Source of the DNA: Gracilaria domingensis
Lineage: Eukaryota; Rhodophyta; Florideophyceae; Gracilariales; Gracilariaceae
Assembly (NCBI GenBank): GCA_022539475.1
Contig: VCMS01000021.1
Location: forward strand, 372,001 to 436,000
Length of the DNA: 64,000 bases
Reading direction: 5' to 3'
Shown here: piece by piece, positions 40,220-49,479 of the stretch
Numbering within the stretch: the first letter of the stretch is position 1
Layout: each line of letters starts with the position of its first letter
Program-made: the position numbers and the translations under genes
Notes under the pieces: model-generated
Told to the model about the DNA's origin: nothing
What the model saw: only the letters and a program-made list of their open reading frames with translations
The model's database searches: none

Positions 40220-42134
40220 TCAGGAGACTGACAACTCAGATATTCTCTTTTCCACTGCTTCAAGTTCGTTTTGCACATCCGATTTCGTCTGAAGCTTGTC
40301 TTCTTGCTCTTGATTGAGCTCCTTGCCTTCGGCCTTACTTACTTCCAATGCTTCAATACCACGAAGTTTCTTTTTGAGTCTCTTCGCACGCTTCTCAGCA
40401 TCTGCGATGCTTGCGATATCCTGGGGATTTGTGTTTGCGGCGTTGCTCTGCTCTGTTGGCGCTGATTCTGCAGCTTGTTTCGCCTTCAGCTGACGATCAC
40501 GTTCCTTCTTCTTCCGTCGGGCAATAGCAGCCTTCGAAGGCCCATCCACCATGTCAGGATCCATTCCGGGAACAATCTTCTTACCACCAGAAGAGCGAGG
40601 TGCAGAAGCAGAATTGCCCACCCCGCTGGAGAGGAAGGCGCTTTTGTCAACCTTCCCTGCTGCCAGATGGTGATGGAGCTTCAGAGTAGAGGCCATACCT
40701 CTACTGCCAGGGGGGCGATAAACGCCTGCACTCTGCTTCGTGTTACCATTCGCGGCCCTTGACTCATCTGCGGACTGAATAGGGCCTCCGATCATGTCAT
40801 CCATAGTAAGCTTTGGATCAGCGTACACGACTCGTAATGCAGGTTTAAAAACAGCTTGGTAAAGATGACCATCTCCTAGCTTCTGTTCGTGAACCAGTTT
40901 CCCGTCAAATCTAACGACTTTAAAGCCATTATCGACACGAAGTCTAGGGAAAGTGGTAGCTCCAAGGAAGTATCGTGAACATGGAGACCAACTACACATC
41001 GTAGTACACGGCATCTGAGCCCGGCCTACTAACGACATTTTGTTCTTGTCCCAAAACTCCACAGCGCCAGCTAGATTGCCGAAGCCACCGAGGGCAACGA
41101 AGCGTCCATGAGGTGAAAAATGGATTTCGTTTCGGGCGCCAGTGCCAAAGTCGAACACTGGCTCACACTTTTCATTGAACATTGTGGCACGAGCGGGCAT
41201 AAAGCCGTAGATAATTATGAATTCATTACCGGTAGGACTCCATGCGGCGCTAAAGGTTGGCCCTTCCTGAGGTAAGTCAACCCTTTGGTTGAACACGCCA
41301 AGATTGTCCATATAGTAGACCTCGCTGTTTCCGTAGTAGCTCTTGCCCTCGTTGTCGATATTTGTACTAACCAAGGCCAAAACTGCCTTTCCTTTGGAGT
41401 TCCACTTAAAAGACACAGAATCGGCGTTGAATGTCGAACGTGAAGCAAGCTCTTCACCTCCTTCATCTGGATGCTTGAAAACGCAAAGCTTTCCTGGAGA
41501 GCCCTTTAAGCTCGGAATGAAAGTGGCGATTGTGAATGGAGCAGGCCCAGGACTCAAAGCAAATTTTGAAACTCCTGGGACGCGCAAAATTGCATATGGA
41601 GGTTTGTCCAAGGCATCAGACTTGTAGAAATGCACGTTGTTCGTAACGCAGTGAGCGGCTATAGACTCATCATCACTCCATTGAATAGATGGCCAAAACC
41701 CAATGTGAAATAGTTTCTGATGGAACCCTCCCAATCGTCCCAGTCTTGGCGTTGTACACAACCAAATTGCGAACGGAAACACCACTCACTGGACGACACC
41801 AAGTGAGGAGATAAGTTCCTCGCGGAGAAAAGGCTGCAAAATCAACCTTAAGCGGCGTTTGCTTATCACCTAGCCCACCGCACGAGCAAATCACATGAGT
41901 GGTGACACTGTCGCGAATGACAGCTTCTTGATTGTCACCCTCGATTGAGAAAAAACAATCTCCGTTCGGGGCAAACTGCGAGTCCCTGCTTGCCAGAAGT
42001 GACCTGCGTTCTTCACTCTCAGTACCTTCTTGGTACGGGAATTGAGTGATGAAGGCGCGCGTCTTTTCCCTCACGAGGATGGCGAGCGGTCTAGTATGCA
42101 CGGTTTGCTGGATAGATTGTTTTGTAGAAGCCAT
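40220..42134 (-). CDS. EIF2A: Eukaryotic translation initiation factor 2A (eIF2A), reading frame broken at 41726-41732
   Basis: eIF2A delivers initiator Met-tRNA to 40S subunits in a GTP-independent way. The first frame starts at the ATG at 42134 and runs through SPRGTYLLTW and VVYNAKTGTIG. It then loses homology and stops after 153 codons. The following eIF2A sequence (GFHQKLFHIGFWPSIQWSDDE) continues in the next frame from the same place, down to 40220. Both frames meet at GGGAGGG (minus strand; 41726-41732). One extra G, or two lost bases, explains it; the two parts total 1915 nt, one more than a multiple of three. The second part has the beta-propeller blades (GFMPARATMFNEKCEPVFDF, NEIHFSPHGRFVALGG), the IVPGMDP segment and the Lys-rich coiled C-terminus, all well conserved. 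No GT-AG intron fits. A sequencing error, a recent mutation or +1 frameshifting are the options. Confidence 0.85.
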
Positions 42135-43230
42135 TGAAGCGAAAGTGTCGAAGTGACGATGCGAGCGTTCCGACGAGGAATGTTGGGGTTATATGTCCGG
42201 CCTTCTTCAGTTCTTACTTGTTTGTTTGTTGTCTGGGACGGGATGTGTCAGCCTTGTTTATTTAGTGTCTTCATGGCGTATGGATCGATCTCGGGGATGA
42301 GTTTTCGCGACCATGGAAAGCTTGACGGGAGTGTCGCGACCGAATTGCCGGATCGCGGCGGTGAGCGACAAACTCTCTCAAGACCCTTCAACATGGAGTG
42401 CGAGCAACATCTAAGCCAGTCGGCGGTCGGCGACTCGCAAATGTGCAACTGCCCAACCATGGAATACTTCCGGTAGCCGTCTGCCGAAGGGCGACTACAG
42501 TACAACCACCCTGTAGAACGAATATGGGAGATAATTCAATCGATACTGCCTTCCCGGAATATCCGTGATGGAAGAAGTTCTAAGGACTGATTTGTAATTA
42601 TACTACATTTGTAATAGAATTGCCGACCTATCCGACAGTAGAGGAAATGTAATATCCGAAAGAATACTTGAGCAACGTGCACAGCGGCTGTAGCGCGAGT
42701 AGCCTTGTCTTCATAATCTATGGTGTTTCAACGTTAGGTCGTACAGTACCCATACGCATCCTAGGATTTGTCGTGCCGCCGTGATAACGATGGGACGACC
42801 TCCTACCAAACCTTTCGTCGTTTCGTTTCTTGTGGGCAAGTGTGCGTAAACTGCTGCATTTGGAGTTTGGATGTGGTACCTCACGGAGCCCCTGTTTTCT
42901 AATACCTTTAAACCGTGCTTCATCTCACACCGATTCCGGTACTAATCTGTACACAAGTTGCTTTCCTGTACGCTTCAATCGCCTCGGTATCTATTCGGCT
43001 TTGTAACCGACACGGACGCGTGAAGATAGCCTTTTAGGTTAACATCTGCTCTGCTTCTCAGTGGGGAAACTCTCCAAACCCATCTGTCGAATAATATTAT
43101 ACGATATCCACACAGGACCAACCCTTACTACAACTGCCATCGAGGGGCGCTACACCCAACCACCCAGAGCTAAGGATATATTTTGGTTGAGGACGTCATC
43201 AGGCGCTGGCCGCATGGGAGCTGACCCTTC
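42135..43230. other. Divergent spacer eIF2A/PAT1
   Basis: 1.1 kb without a recognisable gene. GACGTCAT, close to a CRE site, occurs at 43192-43199, about 40 bp before the PAT1 start. Confidence 0.5.
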
Positions 43231-45567
43231 ATGGACGACCAAGACTATTTTGGCTACATTACCGTACCGGATAATGAGGACGAGGAGAACGCAGCCAATG
43301 ACTTAACCTTTGGAGATATTGGAGACATCAAGGCTGGAGATGATGCTTCCGATGCTTTGTGGAAACCAGATCATCATACTCTTTCCCGAAAAATTGAGGA
43401 AGAGAAAGAAGTTGTTCAGAGATCTCGATTTGCACCAACTTCCGCGCGAACCACACGGGGCGATCCCTTTGAAAACCATACCCCTTTTACACGAAGTGAT
43501 CAAGATGCAATGCCCTCAGACGCCGCCTGGAATCGTCTCCTAAAAGCAGTTCAGGGACAACAAGATATGCGGCAAACGGAAAACCAACGGCATAATTCTT
43601 CCCGACCTCAACATGTATCATTCATGAGTTCGTCTCCAAGCGATCGCGCAACGCAGCCCGTATCAAATGCTCAACCACAAGTCCCTCAGCAAATGTCCCC
43701 GTTGATGAATCCTGTCGAATACGAGCGATCGATGGTTGCGTACTATGAACAACAAACACGACAATTATTAATGCGCCATAAGGAAACAGCAGAGCTACAG
43801 CTAAGAGAGGCAATTGCTGCACAGAACGCCGGTGTTGTATTTGATAGAGCTAAGTTTGATGAACATCAAGCCGCTGCCCGCCAGAGGATACTTAATGAGT
43901 TTTATACTCGCGTCAATCAAATTCGTTACCTTGCTTGGCTTCAATCGCGACAGCTAGAACAGCACAATACAACAATTCCGAAGCAAGGCCAAAGTGCTAT
44001 GCGTGATGATCGATCAACTGCTTTTGGTCCTCAAGCCCAAGGTCAGGAGCGTACCTCGGACAATGTGCTCAGACATGGTCAGTATGGCAATGGCCACGCA
44101 CAGTCTTCCATTAATCATTCCGGTCCAAATCACGTATCTACAAGGAACGGAAACTCACGAGTTCTTTCTGCGCTTCACAACAAAGGGGAATCAAATGCTG
44201 TACACTATCCCAAAACTGAAGCAGTTGATGTGCGTGAACTGGAACGTCGTCTGCTGGAGGCAAGCATAGATAAGCCGTCTAGGACGAGCTACGAGCGAAA
44301 TGTAGGAAACACAGCCGTCGAAGGAAGAGCGGAGCTTAGAAGACATGGGAAGAAGGTTCGACGGCTTGAGTCAATGACTGATAAGGATCAGGAGTTAGTC
44401 TTCAGGGTTCATTTGAGGCAGGTAGAATCGGCAGTTACATATAAGGATGACTACTATAATGGTATGTATCGTAGGAATGAAAAGCTTGGGATTGGAGAAC
44501 TATATTCAGATCTTGCAAACAGCGTTAATGAGATGAGGTTAAGAAATCGAATGCGTGGGACAAGTGGTCGCCCATACAGGAGTCGTCGATCGAAACGTCT
44601 CCTTCAGTCGAATGAAAACCAGTTATCATCATCTCCACAATCCAATGAGTCATCCATGAACGCTCTAGCGACTGCGCTCGGTTCAGTTCAAACATGGAAC
44701 CCCAAAGCCCCAAGGAGGGTTATGGACTTTAGCTCAATTGAACGCAAAGCTGGTAAAGGGCCTGAGTCTAAGCTGCTCCGGGACGACGAACGAGTGAAAG
44801 TGCGACATGAGATTGAGAGAGGTTATGATATAATGGCTTCGATTCATGACATCGTTAGAGGTGAAAGCGCGGAAGCGCTGGAAGACCAAGTGCTAAGTCT
44901 TTTTCAAACATTACATATTGAAAACACTAACGAAGAACCGCCTGATTCCGCTATTGTCGCAAATCCGGGACTTCGTTTCTTCGGCACGCTCTGTGTTTTG
45001 GAGAAGGGCAGGCGATATTTGGCAAGGGTGCTAGATATTCTCGACATATCGGAGCGGATTCGGGTTATACCATCGGTGTTTGAAAGCCTAGGGGCAATGG
45101 TATATTCTCTCCAACGCAGTCGACGTTCCGCTCCATCCATGGACGATGATATTGTATCTAAGTCCCTTCAGACGATAAGTGACTCGCACACGTCAGCATT
45201 CGATTGCATTACAATGTTGTCTTCATTCAGCTCAACGCATTCTGGTCGCCCTGATGCCTTTTTGACCACATTTCGAAGCGCGTCTGGTGCCAAACTCATG
45301 TATTGCTGCATGCAAAGGATATCTAGGGGTTTGTATAAAAAGGAAATAGATGAACAAGATGTGAATCGAGCTGGAGTCGCCAAGCTCGCGAAAGTATTTA
45401 CTGAAATGCTACAACGCATGTTTGATGAGGCAGAACTTGTTAATAGAGTGTGGGAAGTGACGGCAAGTTTCGACAGCATTTTATCTGGCGAACCAAGGTC
45501 AGTGCTTCGTGCAGAGCTCAATCGACTGTTGCGAAGCGGTGCCGCTCCCCCACCCCCAGAAGGATAG
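43231..45567 (+). CDS. PAT1: PAT1 mRNA-decay factor
   Basis: A 778-residue homologue of Pat1/PatL, the decapping activator that bridges Dhh1/DDX6, the Lsm1-7 ring and the decapping enzyme in P-bodies. The N-terminus has acidic residues followed by NDLTFGDIGD, equivalent to the conserved 'DTFG' segment that binds DDX6. The middle (about 80-370) is Gln/Asn/Ser-rich, and includes a helical MVAYYEQQTRQLLMRHKETAELQLREA stretch (abridged here from a longer helix). The PAT1 core begins at MTDKDQELVFRVHLRQVES and DDYYNGMYRR. The C-terminal alpha-alpha superhelix (about 500-770) contains VMDFSSIERK, RYLARVLDIL and VFTEMLQRMFDEAELV. The start at 43231 gives MDDQDYFGYI. No intron is needed. Its 3' end is nearly back to back with the DFRP1-like gene (76 bp). 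Confidence 0.87.
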   Translation: MDDQDYFGYITVPDNEDEENAANDLTFGDIGDIKAGDDASDALWKPDHHTLSRKIEEEKEVVQRSRFAPTSARTTRGDPFENHTPFTRSDQDAMPSDAAWNRLLKAVQGQQDMRQTENQRHNSSRPQHVSFMSSSPSDRATQPVSNAQPQVPQQMSPLMNPVEYERSMVAYYEQQTRQLLMRHKETAELQLREAIAAQNAGVVFDRAKFDEHQAAARQRILNEFYTRVNQIRYLAWLQSRQLEQHNTTIPKQGQSAMRDDRSTAFGPQAQGQERTSDNVLRHGQYGNGHAQSSINHSGPNHVSTRNGNSRVLSALHNKGESNAVHYPKTEAVDVRELERRLLEASIDKPSRTSYERNVGNTAVEGRAELRRHGKKVRRLESMTDKDQELVFRVHLRQVESAVTYKDDYYNGMYRRNEKLGIGELYSDLANSVNEMRLRNRMRGTSGRPYRSRRSKRLLQSNENQLSSSPQSNESSMNALATALGSVQTWNPKAPRRVMDFSSIERKAGKGPESKLLRDDERVKVRHEIERGYDIMASIHDIVRGESAEALEDQVLSLFQTLHIENTNEEPPDSAIVANPGLRFFGTLCVLEKGRRYLARVLDILDISERIRVIPSVFESLGAMVYSLQRSRRSAPSMDDDIVSKSLQTISDSHTSAFDCITMLSSFSSTHSGRPDAFLTTFRSASGAKLMYCCMQRISRGLYKKEIDEQDVNRAGVAKLAKVFTEMLQRMFDEAELVNRVWEVTASFDSILSGEPRSVLRAELNRLLRSGAAPPPPEG

Positions 45568-45643
45568 CAGTTGCTGGGACGGAAGATTACAGCGGACATA
45601 TACAGTGGATGGACACAGTCCAATCTGTACAGAACTAGGGTGT

Positions 45644-46399
45644 CTAAGTGAATAAAGTCTCATCACCTACCATGACCTCAGCCGACTCAGGTAAACCATC
45701 AGCAGCCTCCCCTTCGAACAAAGATGCATCTGGTTGGACCTCAGAAGAGCTAGCATGATTTTCGTCGTCATACGTGGTATAATCTCCATCAGCTTTAAGT
45801 ACAGTATCGTCCGCCTCTTCGTCGTCAACGAAGATCTCAGCATTAGACTGAAATAGTTGCCTCCCAGTTAAGCCCTGACCCCTTGACCTCTCTGCCTTTG
45901 ACATCTTCTTATAGGCCGCAGCCCTCTTTGCTTCCTGCTCAGCCTTTTTTTCTCTCACCTTTTCCTCTTTCCATTTGAGGAAGAGTTCCTTCGTGACCGG
46001 TGTATGGGTGGTAAGCTTTGCTCTCTCCTCCTCAATCTGATCCTCTATTGGGAGATTAGCGATTCGAATTCTTTCCTTCTCAGCTTCTTCCTCGAGTCGC
46101 TTACGCTCTGCCTCTTCCGCGGACATCTTTTTCGGCTTCTCTTTCACGGGTTGGTTCATGAGCTCAAGCTCCGCGAGACGAGCTTGCATCTGGGCAAGGC
46201 GAGCATTGCTCGCAGCCGAAGACGACCCCGCACCAGCGGACCTTTTTCGCGGTCCGTCAACCTTCTGACTGGCTTGCTTCTTAACGGTTTCGACATATTG
46301 CTGGACCTTACGACTCTTCTTCTTGTTCTTAAGTCCAAAAGTCTTGTCCTCAACTATCTTCTTCTTCTGCTCTTCGGCCTTTTTCTTCTTCGGAGGCAT
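45644..46399 (-). CDS. DFRP1/TMA46-like protein (ZC3H15 family) without the CCCH zinc fingers
   Basis: A 251-residue Lys/Glu-rich protein. The N-terminus MPPKKKKAEEQKKK then VEDKTFGLKNKKKS matches ZC3H15/Tma46. The C-terminal half matches the DFRP domain that binds the translational GTPase DRG1: QIEEERAKL, TPVTKELFLKWKEEK, then GLTGRQLFQSNAEIFVDDEEADD. Between them, where family members carry two CCCH zinc fingers, this protein has only a short helical segment (about 60-115) with no Cys or His pattern. It also ends at DETLFT, where animal proteins continue with an acidic tail. DRG1-DFRP1 associates with ribosomes and relieves stalling. I saw no splice sites that would add the missing fingers. 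ATG at 46399 is clear. Confidence 0.75.
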   Translation of the reverse strand: MPPKKKKAEEQKKKIVEDKTFGLKNKKKSRKVQQYVETVKKQASQKVDGPRKRSAGAGSSSAASNARLAQMQARLAELELMNQPVKEKPKKMSAEEAERKRLEEEAEKERIRIANLPIEDQIEEERAKLTTHTPVTKELFLKWKEEKVREKKAEQEAKRAAAYKKMSKAERSRGQGLTGRQLFQSNAEIFVDDEEADDTVLKADGDYTTYDDENHASSSEVQPDASLFEGEAADGLPESAEVMVGDETLFT

Positions 46400-46568
46400 G
46401 GTTGGTCCGCGGCGAAGGAGTTAAATATTTTCGCTAGCTTCAACAACGTTGGCTGCTTTCGTCCCTCTCGACACGAGACGAAGCCGTACACGAAGATGGT
46501 TAGAGACTACGTTAGTGATGCAAGAGTTCAGATGCGAAAGCGCTCACACATGTGCCTGGGCTGTGTCA

Positions 46569-46589
46569 TGAGTCATGAGTCATGACTCA
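46569..46589. promoter_or_regulatory. Three abutting AP-1/GCN4-type heptamers
   Basis: TGAGTCA (46569-46575), TGAGTCA (46576-46582) and TGACTCA (46583-46589) follow one another without a gap. The last two lie within a perfect 20-bp palindrome (46573-46592). TGA(G/C)TCA is the classical bZIP (AP-1, Gcn4) site. The array lies 170 bp upstream of the DFRP1-like ATG and 525 bp upstream of WDR70. Confidence 0.55.
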
Positions 46590-46603
46590 TGAGCAACTGT
46601 GGA

Positions 46604-46618
46604 CCCAGTAATACTGGG
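46604..46618. repeat. Perfect inverted repeat CCCAGTA-A-TACTGGG
   Basis: 7-nt arms with one central base, 15 bp from the bZIP heptamer array. A partial CCAGTA copy follows at once, and GGACCCAG recurs near 46631. Confidence 0.75.
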
Positions 46619-47113
46619 CCAGTATGTGTAGGACCCAGCCGTGGCCCCTCCGTGGACTTCCGGGGCTGCTGTATGTCCGACATTCCAATGATGGCACCAC
46701 CACGCTTCCAAAAACTAGAAATCAGCCAGAATTCTGCTTCACATTTCTCTTTCAAAAACTAAAAAAAATACCAAGGGTTAACCAGAAATGCCAAGGGTAC
46801 AACCGTGTACGGTAGATACCAAGTCAAGAAATCTTTCGTCGCACTTTGATCCGAATCCGCATGAGATTCTGGATATGCTCGTTTCTGTGCGAGGCCTTGT
46901 CTGTGCAAGTTCTTCCGCTGTGCCTCCCCCTCCTTCATTCTATCCTTGTTGGGAAAGTGGACGCCCAAACGCCGAGTCTTTGAGTTGCATCTAGGTCATT
47001 CCTTAAGCGAACCTATCACCCTTGCCAGCTGAGGGTTTACAACTGAATTACTTGTATTTCGATGGAGCAGTCTGTAATGCGACCAAAGCTTACCTCCGAG
47101 GTTGTATTCCGAT

Positions 47114-49255
47114 ATGTCGTTTTTCCAAACCGAAGATGAATCAGATAGCGAGAAAGTCGAAAAGAAACGTTTTGGCCGGTTCCGTGCACATAAGGATACC
47201 ATTCATACAGTTACAAAGCTTTCTGGAAAGGTACTTGAAGATGTAGATAACGATTCTCAACTGCTCTCAGAAGAGCAGGAGTTGGAGCAACTGAGAAAGC
47301 ACAGTCGTTATCAAGTATATGCCGCCTCAAAGAAAAGTCAACAACATTCGCCACCATCCCAGAAGAAGCTCACCCCAAATACCGCCTTTGAAAGAGAAGA
47401 GGTGGAGGAAGTCGCACAGAAAACCCAGCCTCATGACCCAGCTTCAAAAGAAGAGGTTAGCCACGTGCTCTATGAAGCCAGGAACTCAAATCTCGATGCT
47501 GAAAAGAATATGAAGTTTAGGCGTGAAAGTCAAAGGAAACGCAGAAAACCCAACCCCGACATTGACCCGAAGATCATAGATGATTCTTCATCGGATGATA
47601 GCAGCGGGAGTGGTGAAGAGGATGTTGAAGAAGCTCCACTTGGTCCAGCTTTACCACATCCCCATATTGAGAGCAACCTCGACATCGTAAGTCAAGAGGG
47701 AATTCCGGTCAAGAGCAAAGTTCAGTTGGGGTCACCCCACAATTCCTACGTCACTGGAATCGCGATAGATAACGCTGGAAATCGACTAGTATCTGTTTCC
47801 CTGGACTCTGAAGCGAAGATGTGGGACTTCAATTCCATGAACTCGAACATGATTCCATTCCGAACCTTTAAACCCCTCGGAGAATCCCCGCTACGAACCA
47901 TTGAAGGCACAATATATGGAGGCCAGCTCTTGTGCTCAGGAAGGGCGAACTCTGCAGTTGTCATGGATAGAGAGGGATCGAGCCTTGCTCAGACAATGCA
48001 AGGGGATATGTATATAGTTGACGCCGCGAGGACTAAGGGTCATACTGCTTCTATTGCGGCTGCGAAATGGCATCCATATCAAGATTCTACTGTCTCTCAG
48101 ATTCTGACTACGTCATTGGATGGCACAATCCGCACATGGGACGTTAGCCGAACATCTCGGAAACCCATGATCCGAATTCCAGTCATGACCCAACTGTCTG
48201 TCAGGAGGCTAAGAAACCGTCATGGTGGTCGTATAATCGCAACGGCCTTTGACTGGATGCATGACAGGCATAGCGCAGTTTTTGGATGTAGTGATGGGAC
48301 AATGAAAGTTTTTGATGTACGATCAAGCATTAATCGACCAGCAGCTCAATCAGCACCAGGCGTAAAACAGGGTGAGGAAGTAACTGGTATGTGCTGCTCT
48401 CCTTCTTCGACACAGCCCTTCGTGCTGGTTCGTAGTACAGATGATTGTCTGCGCGTCTATGACTCGCGCCGCTTCAAAGAACCCTTAGCGACCTTTACAG
48501 GTCTTCCGAACTCTATCTCAGAGACAAATGTTTGCTTCCTTGGTCCATCTGGTGATGTTTTCGCAACAGGAACAAGTACAACAAGGAAGTCAAACGGTCT
48601 AGCTGGTTCCATTAGAATATTCTCCATTAAAGAAATGAAGGAGGTGATGCGCATTGACTCTGACAGAGATACGGGGAGCGTGATATCTCTAATGTGGAAA
48701 GAATCATTGAATCAATTAATCGTTGGAACGGGAAGCGGAGATATATTAGTATACTACGATATGGTTTTGAGCCAAAGGGGCGTTCTCAACTGCCTGACTA
48801 AAACGGCAAATCGAAAAGTTCAAGGAATGGCTTCAGTTCATGCTGAAGTTGCTATTCCGGGATCATCGTTCATGCCCAATAGGGATAAGAGACTAGCCAG
48901 TGTTTCAAACGTCGATACTGAAATCATATCAAAGAGAACTGGGGTGTCATTGTTGAAACCAAGCACATCCTCACTTCCCAAGAGAAACGTGGGAAAGTCG
49001 GCTACGCTTGCTCAACATCTTTCGAAGCAGGAAGTGTCCAAAGAATGGTCCCGGGATCCGAGAGAAGCACTTCTTCAATACGCTGACGTGGCGAGCAAAG
49101 ACCCTCAGTTCACAAAGGTTTATGAGAAGACTCAGCCCCTGCCTTTGCTAGCGGAAAAAACAGCAGAAGAGGAAGAAGAGGAATCGAGGAAAGCAATTTA
49201 CGACAGGGACAGGCTCAGGAAGTTCAGGAAGCACACCGGTTCAGATCCTCAATAG
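47114..49255 (+). CDS. WDR70: WDR70/GAD-1 type WD40-repeat protein
   Basis: A 713-residue protein. The first ~170 residues are polar and acidic (DDSSSDDSSGSGEEDVEE). WD40 blades run from about 190 to 560, with segments diagnostic of WDR70: HNSYVTGIAIDNAGNRLVSV, KMWDFNSMN, GDMYIVDAARTKGHTA, LDGTIRTWDV, VYDSRRFKEPLATF, LIVGTGSGDILVYYD and LSQRGVLNC. The C-terminus has SRDPREALLQYADVASKDPQFTKVYEKTQP, the family's closing motif, here given as two joined well-known parts: DPREALLQYAD and VYEKTQP. WDR70 homologues are nuclear and linked to histone H2B ubiquitination and DNA-break processing. The start is the ATG at 47114 (MSFFQTEDES); no upstream ATG is in frame. It converges on the HIT4-like gene. 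Confidence 0.93.
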   Translation: MSFFQTEDESDSEKVEKKRFGRFRAHKDTIHTVTKLSGKVLEDVDNDSQLLSEEQELEQLRKHSRYQVYAASKKSQQHSPPSQKKLTPNTAFEREEVEEVAQKTQPHDPASKEEVSHVLYEARNSNLDAEKNMKFRRESQRKRRKPNPDIDPKIIDDSSSDDSSGSGEEDVEEAPLGPALPHPHIESNLDIVSQEGIPVKSKVQLGSPHNSYVTGIAIDNAGNRLVSVSLDSEAKMWDFNSMNSNMIPFRTFKPLGESPLRTIEGTIYGGQLLCSGRANSAVVMDREGSSLAQTMQGDMYIVDAARTKGHTASIAAAKWHPYQDSTVSQILTTSLDGTIRTWDVSRTSRKPMIRIPVMTQLSVRRLRNRHGGRIIATAFDWMHDRHSAVFGCSDGTMKVFDVRSSINRPAAQSAPGVKQGEEVTGMCCSPSSTQPFVLVRSTDDCLRVYDSRRFKEPLATFTGLPNSISETNVCFLGPSGDVFATGTSTTRKSNGLAGSIRIFSIKEMKEVMRIDSDRDTGSVISLMWKESLNQLIVGTGSGDILVYYDMVLSQRGVLNCLTKTANRKVQGMASVHAEVAIPGSSFMPNRDKRLASVSNVDTEIISKRTGVSLLKPSTSSLPKRNVGKSATLAQHLSKQEVSKEWSRDPREALLQYADVASKDPQFTKVYEKTQPLPLLAEKTAEEEEEESRKAIYDRDRLRKFRKHTGSDPQ

Positions 49256-49479
49256 CTTCAGTTGATGAGTTCTCTCTTACGCTTAGATCAATGTTCTTCG
49301 TCTGCTTAGAGATCTCTGAAGAGATTGAAGAGTTTGGTTTGGATGTTATCTAAAAATTAAGATAAAGAGTTAATTCGACACGGGGGAATCTCGAATAAAA
49401 GACCACACCTCCAGCAAAATTGTCGTTCAAGCAAAAAGGATAAGACAGATGTGTTGCTGATCATGCTTGCGCGAAAATT

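Larger units (their letters stand above)
46400..47113. other. Divergent spacer DFRP1-like/WDR70
   Basis: 714 bp. It includes the bZIP-type heptamer array (46569-46589) and a perfect CCCAGTA-A-TACTGGG inverted repeat (46604-46618), with further GGACCCAG and CCAGTA half copies just beside it. An A-run lies near 46761. Confidence 0.5.
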
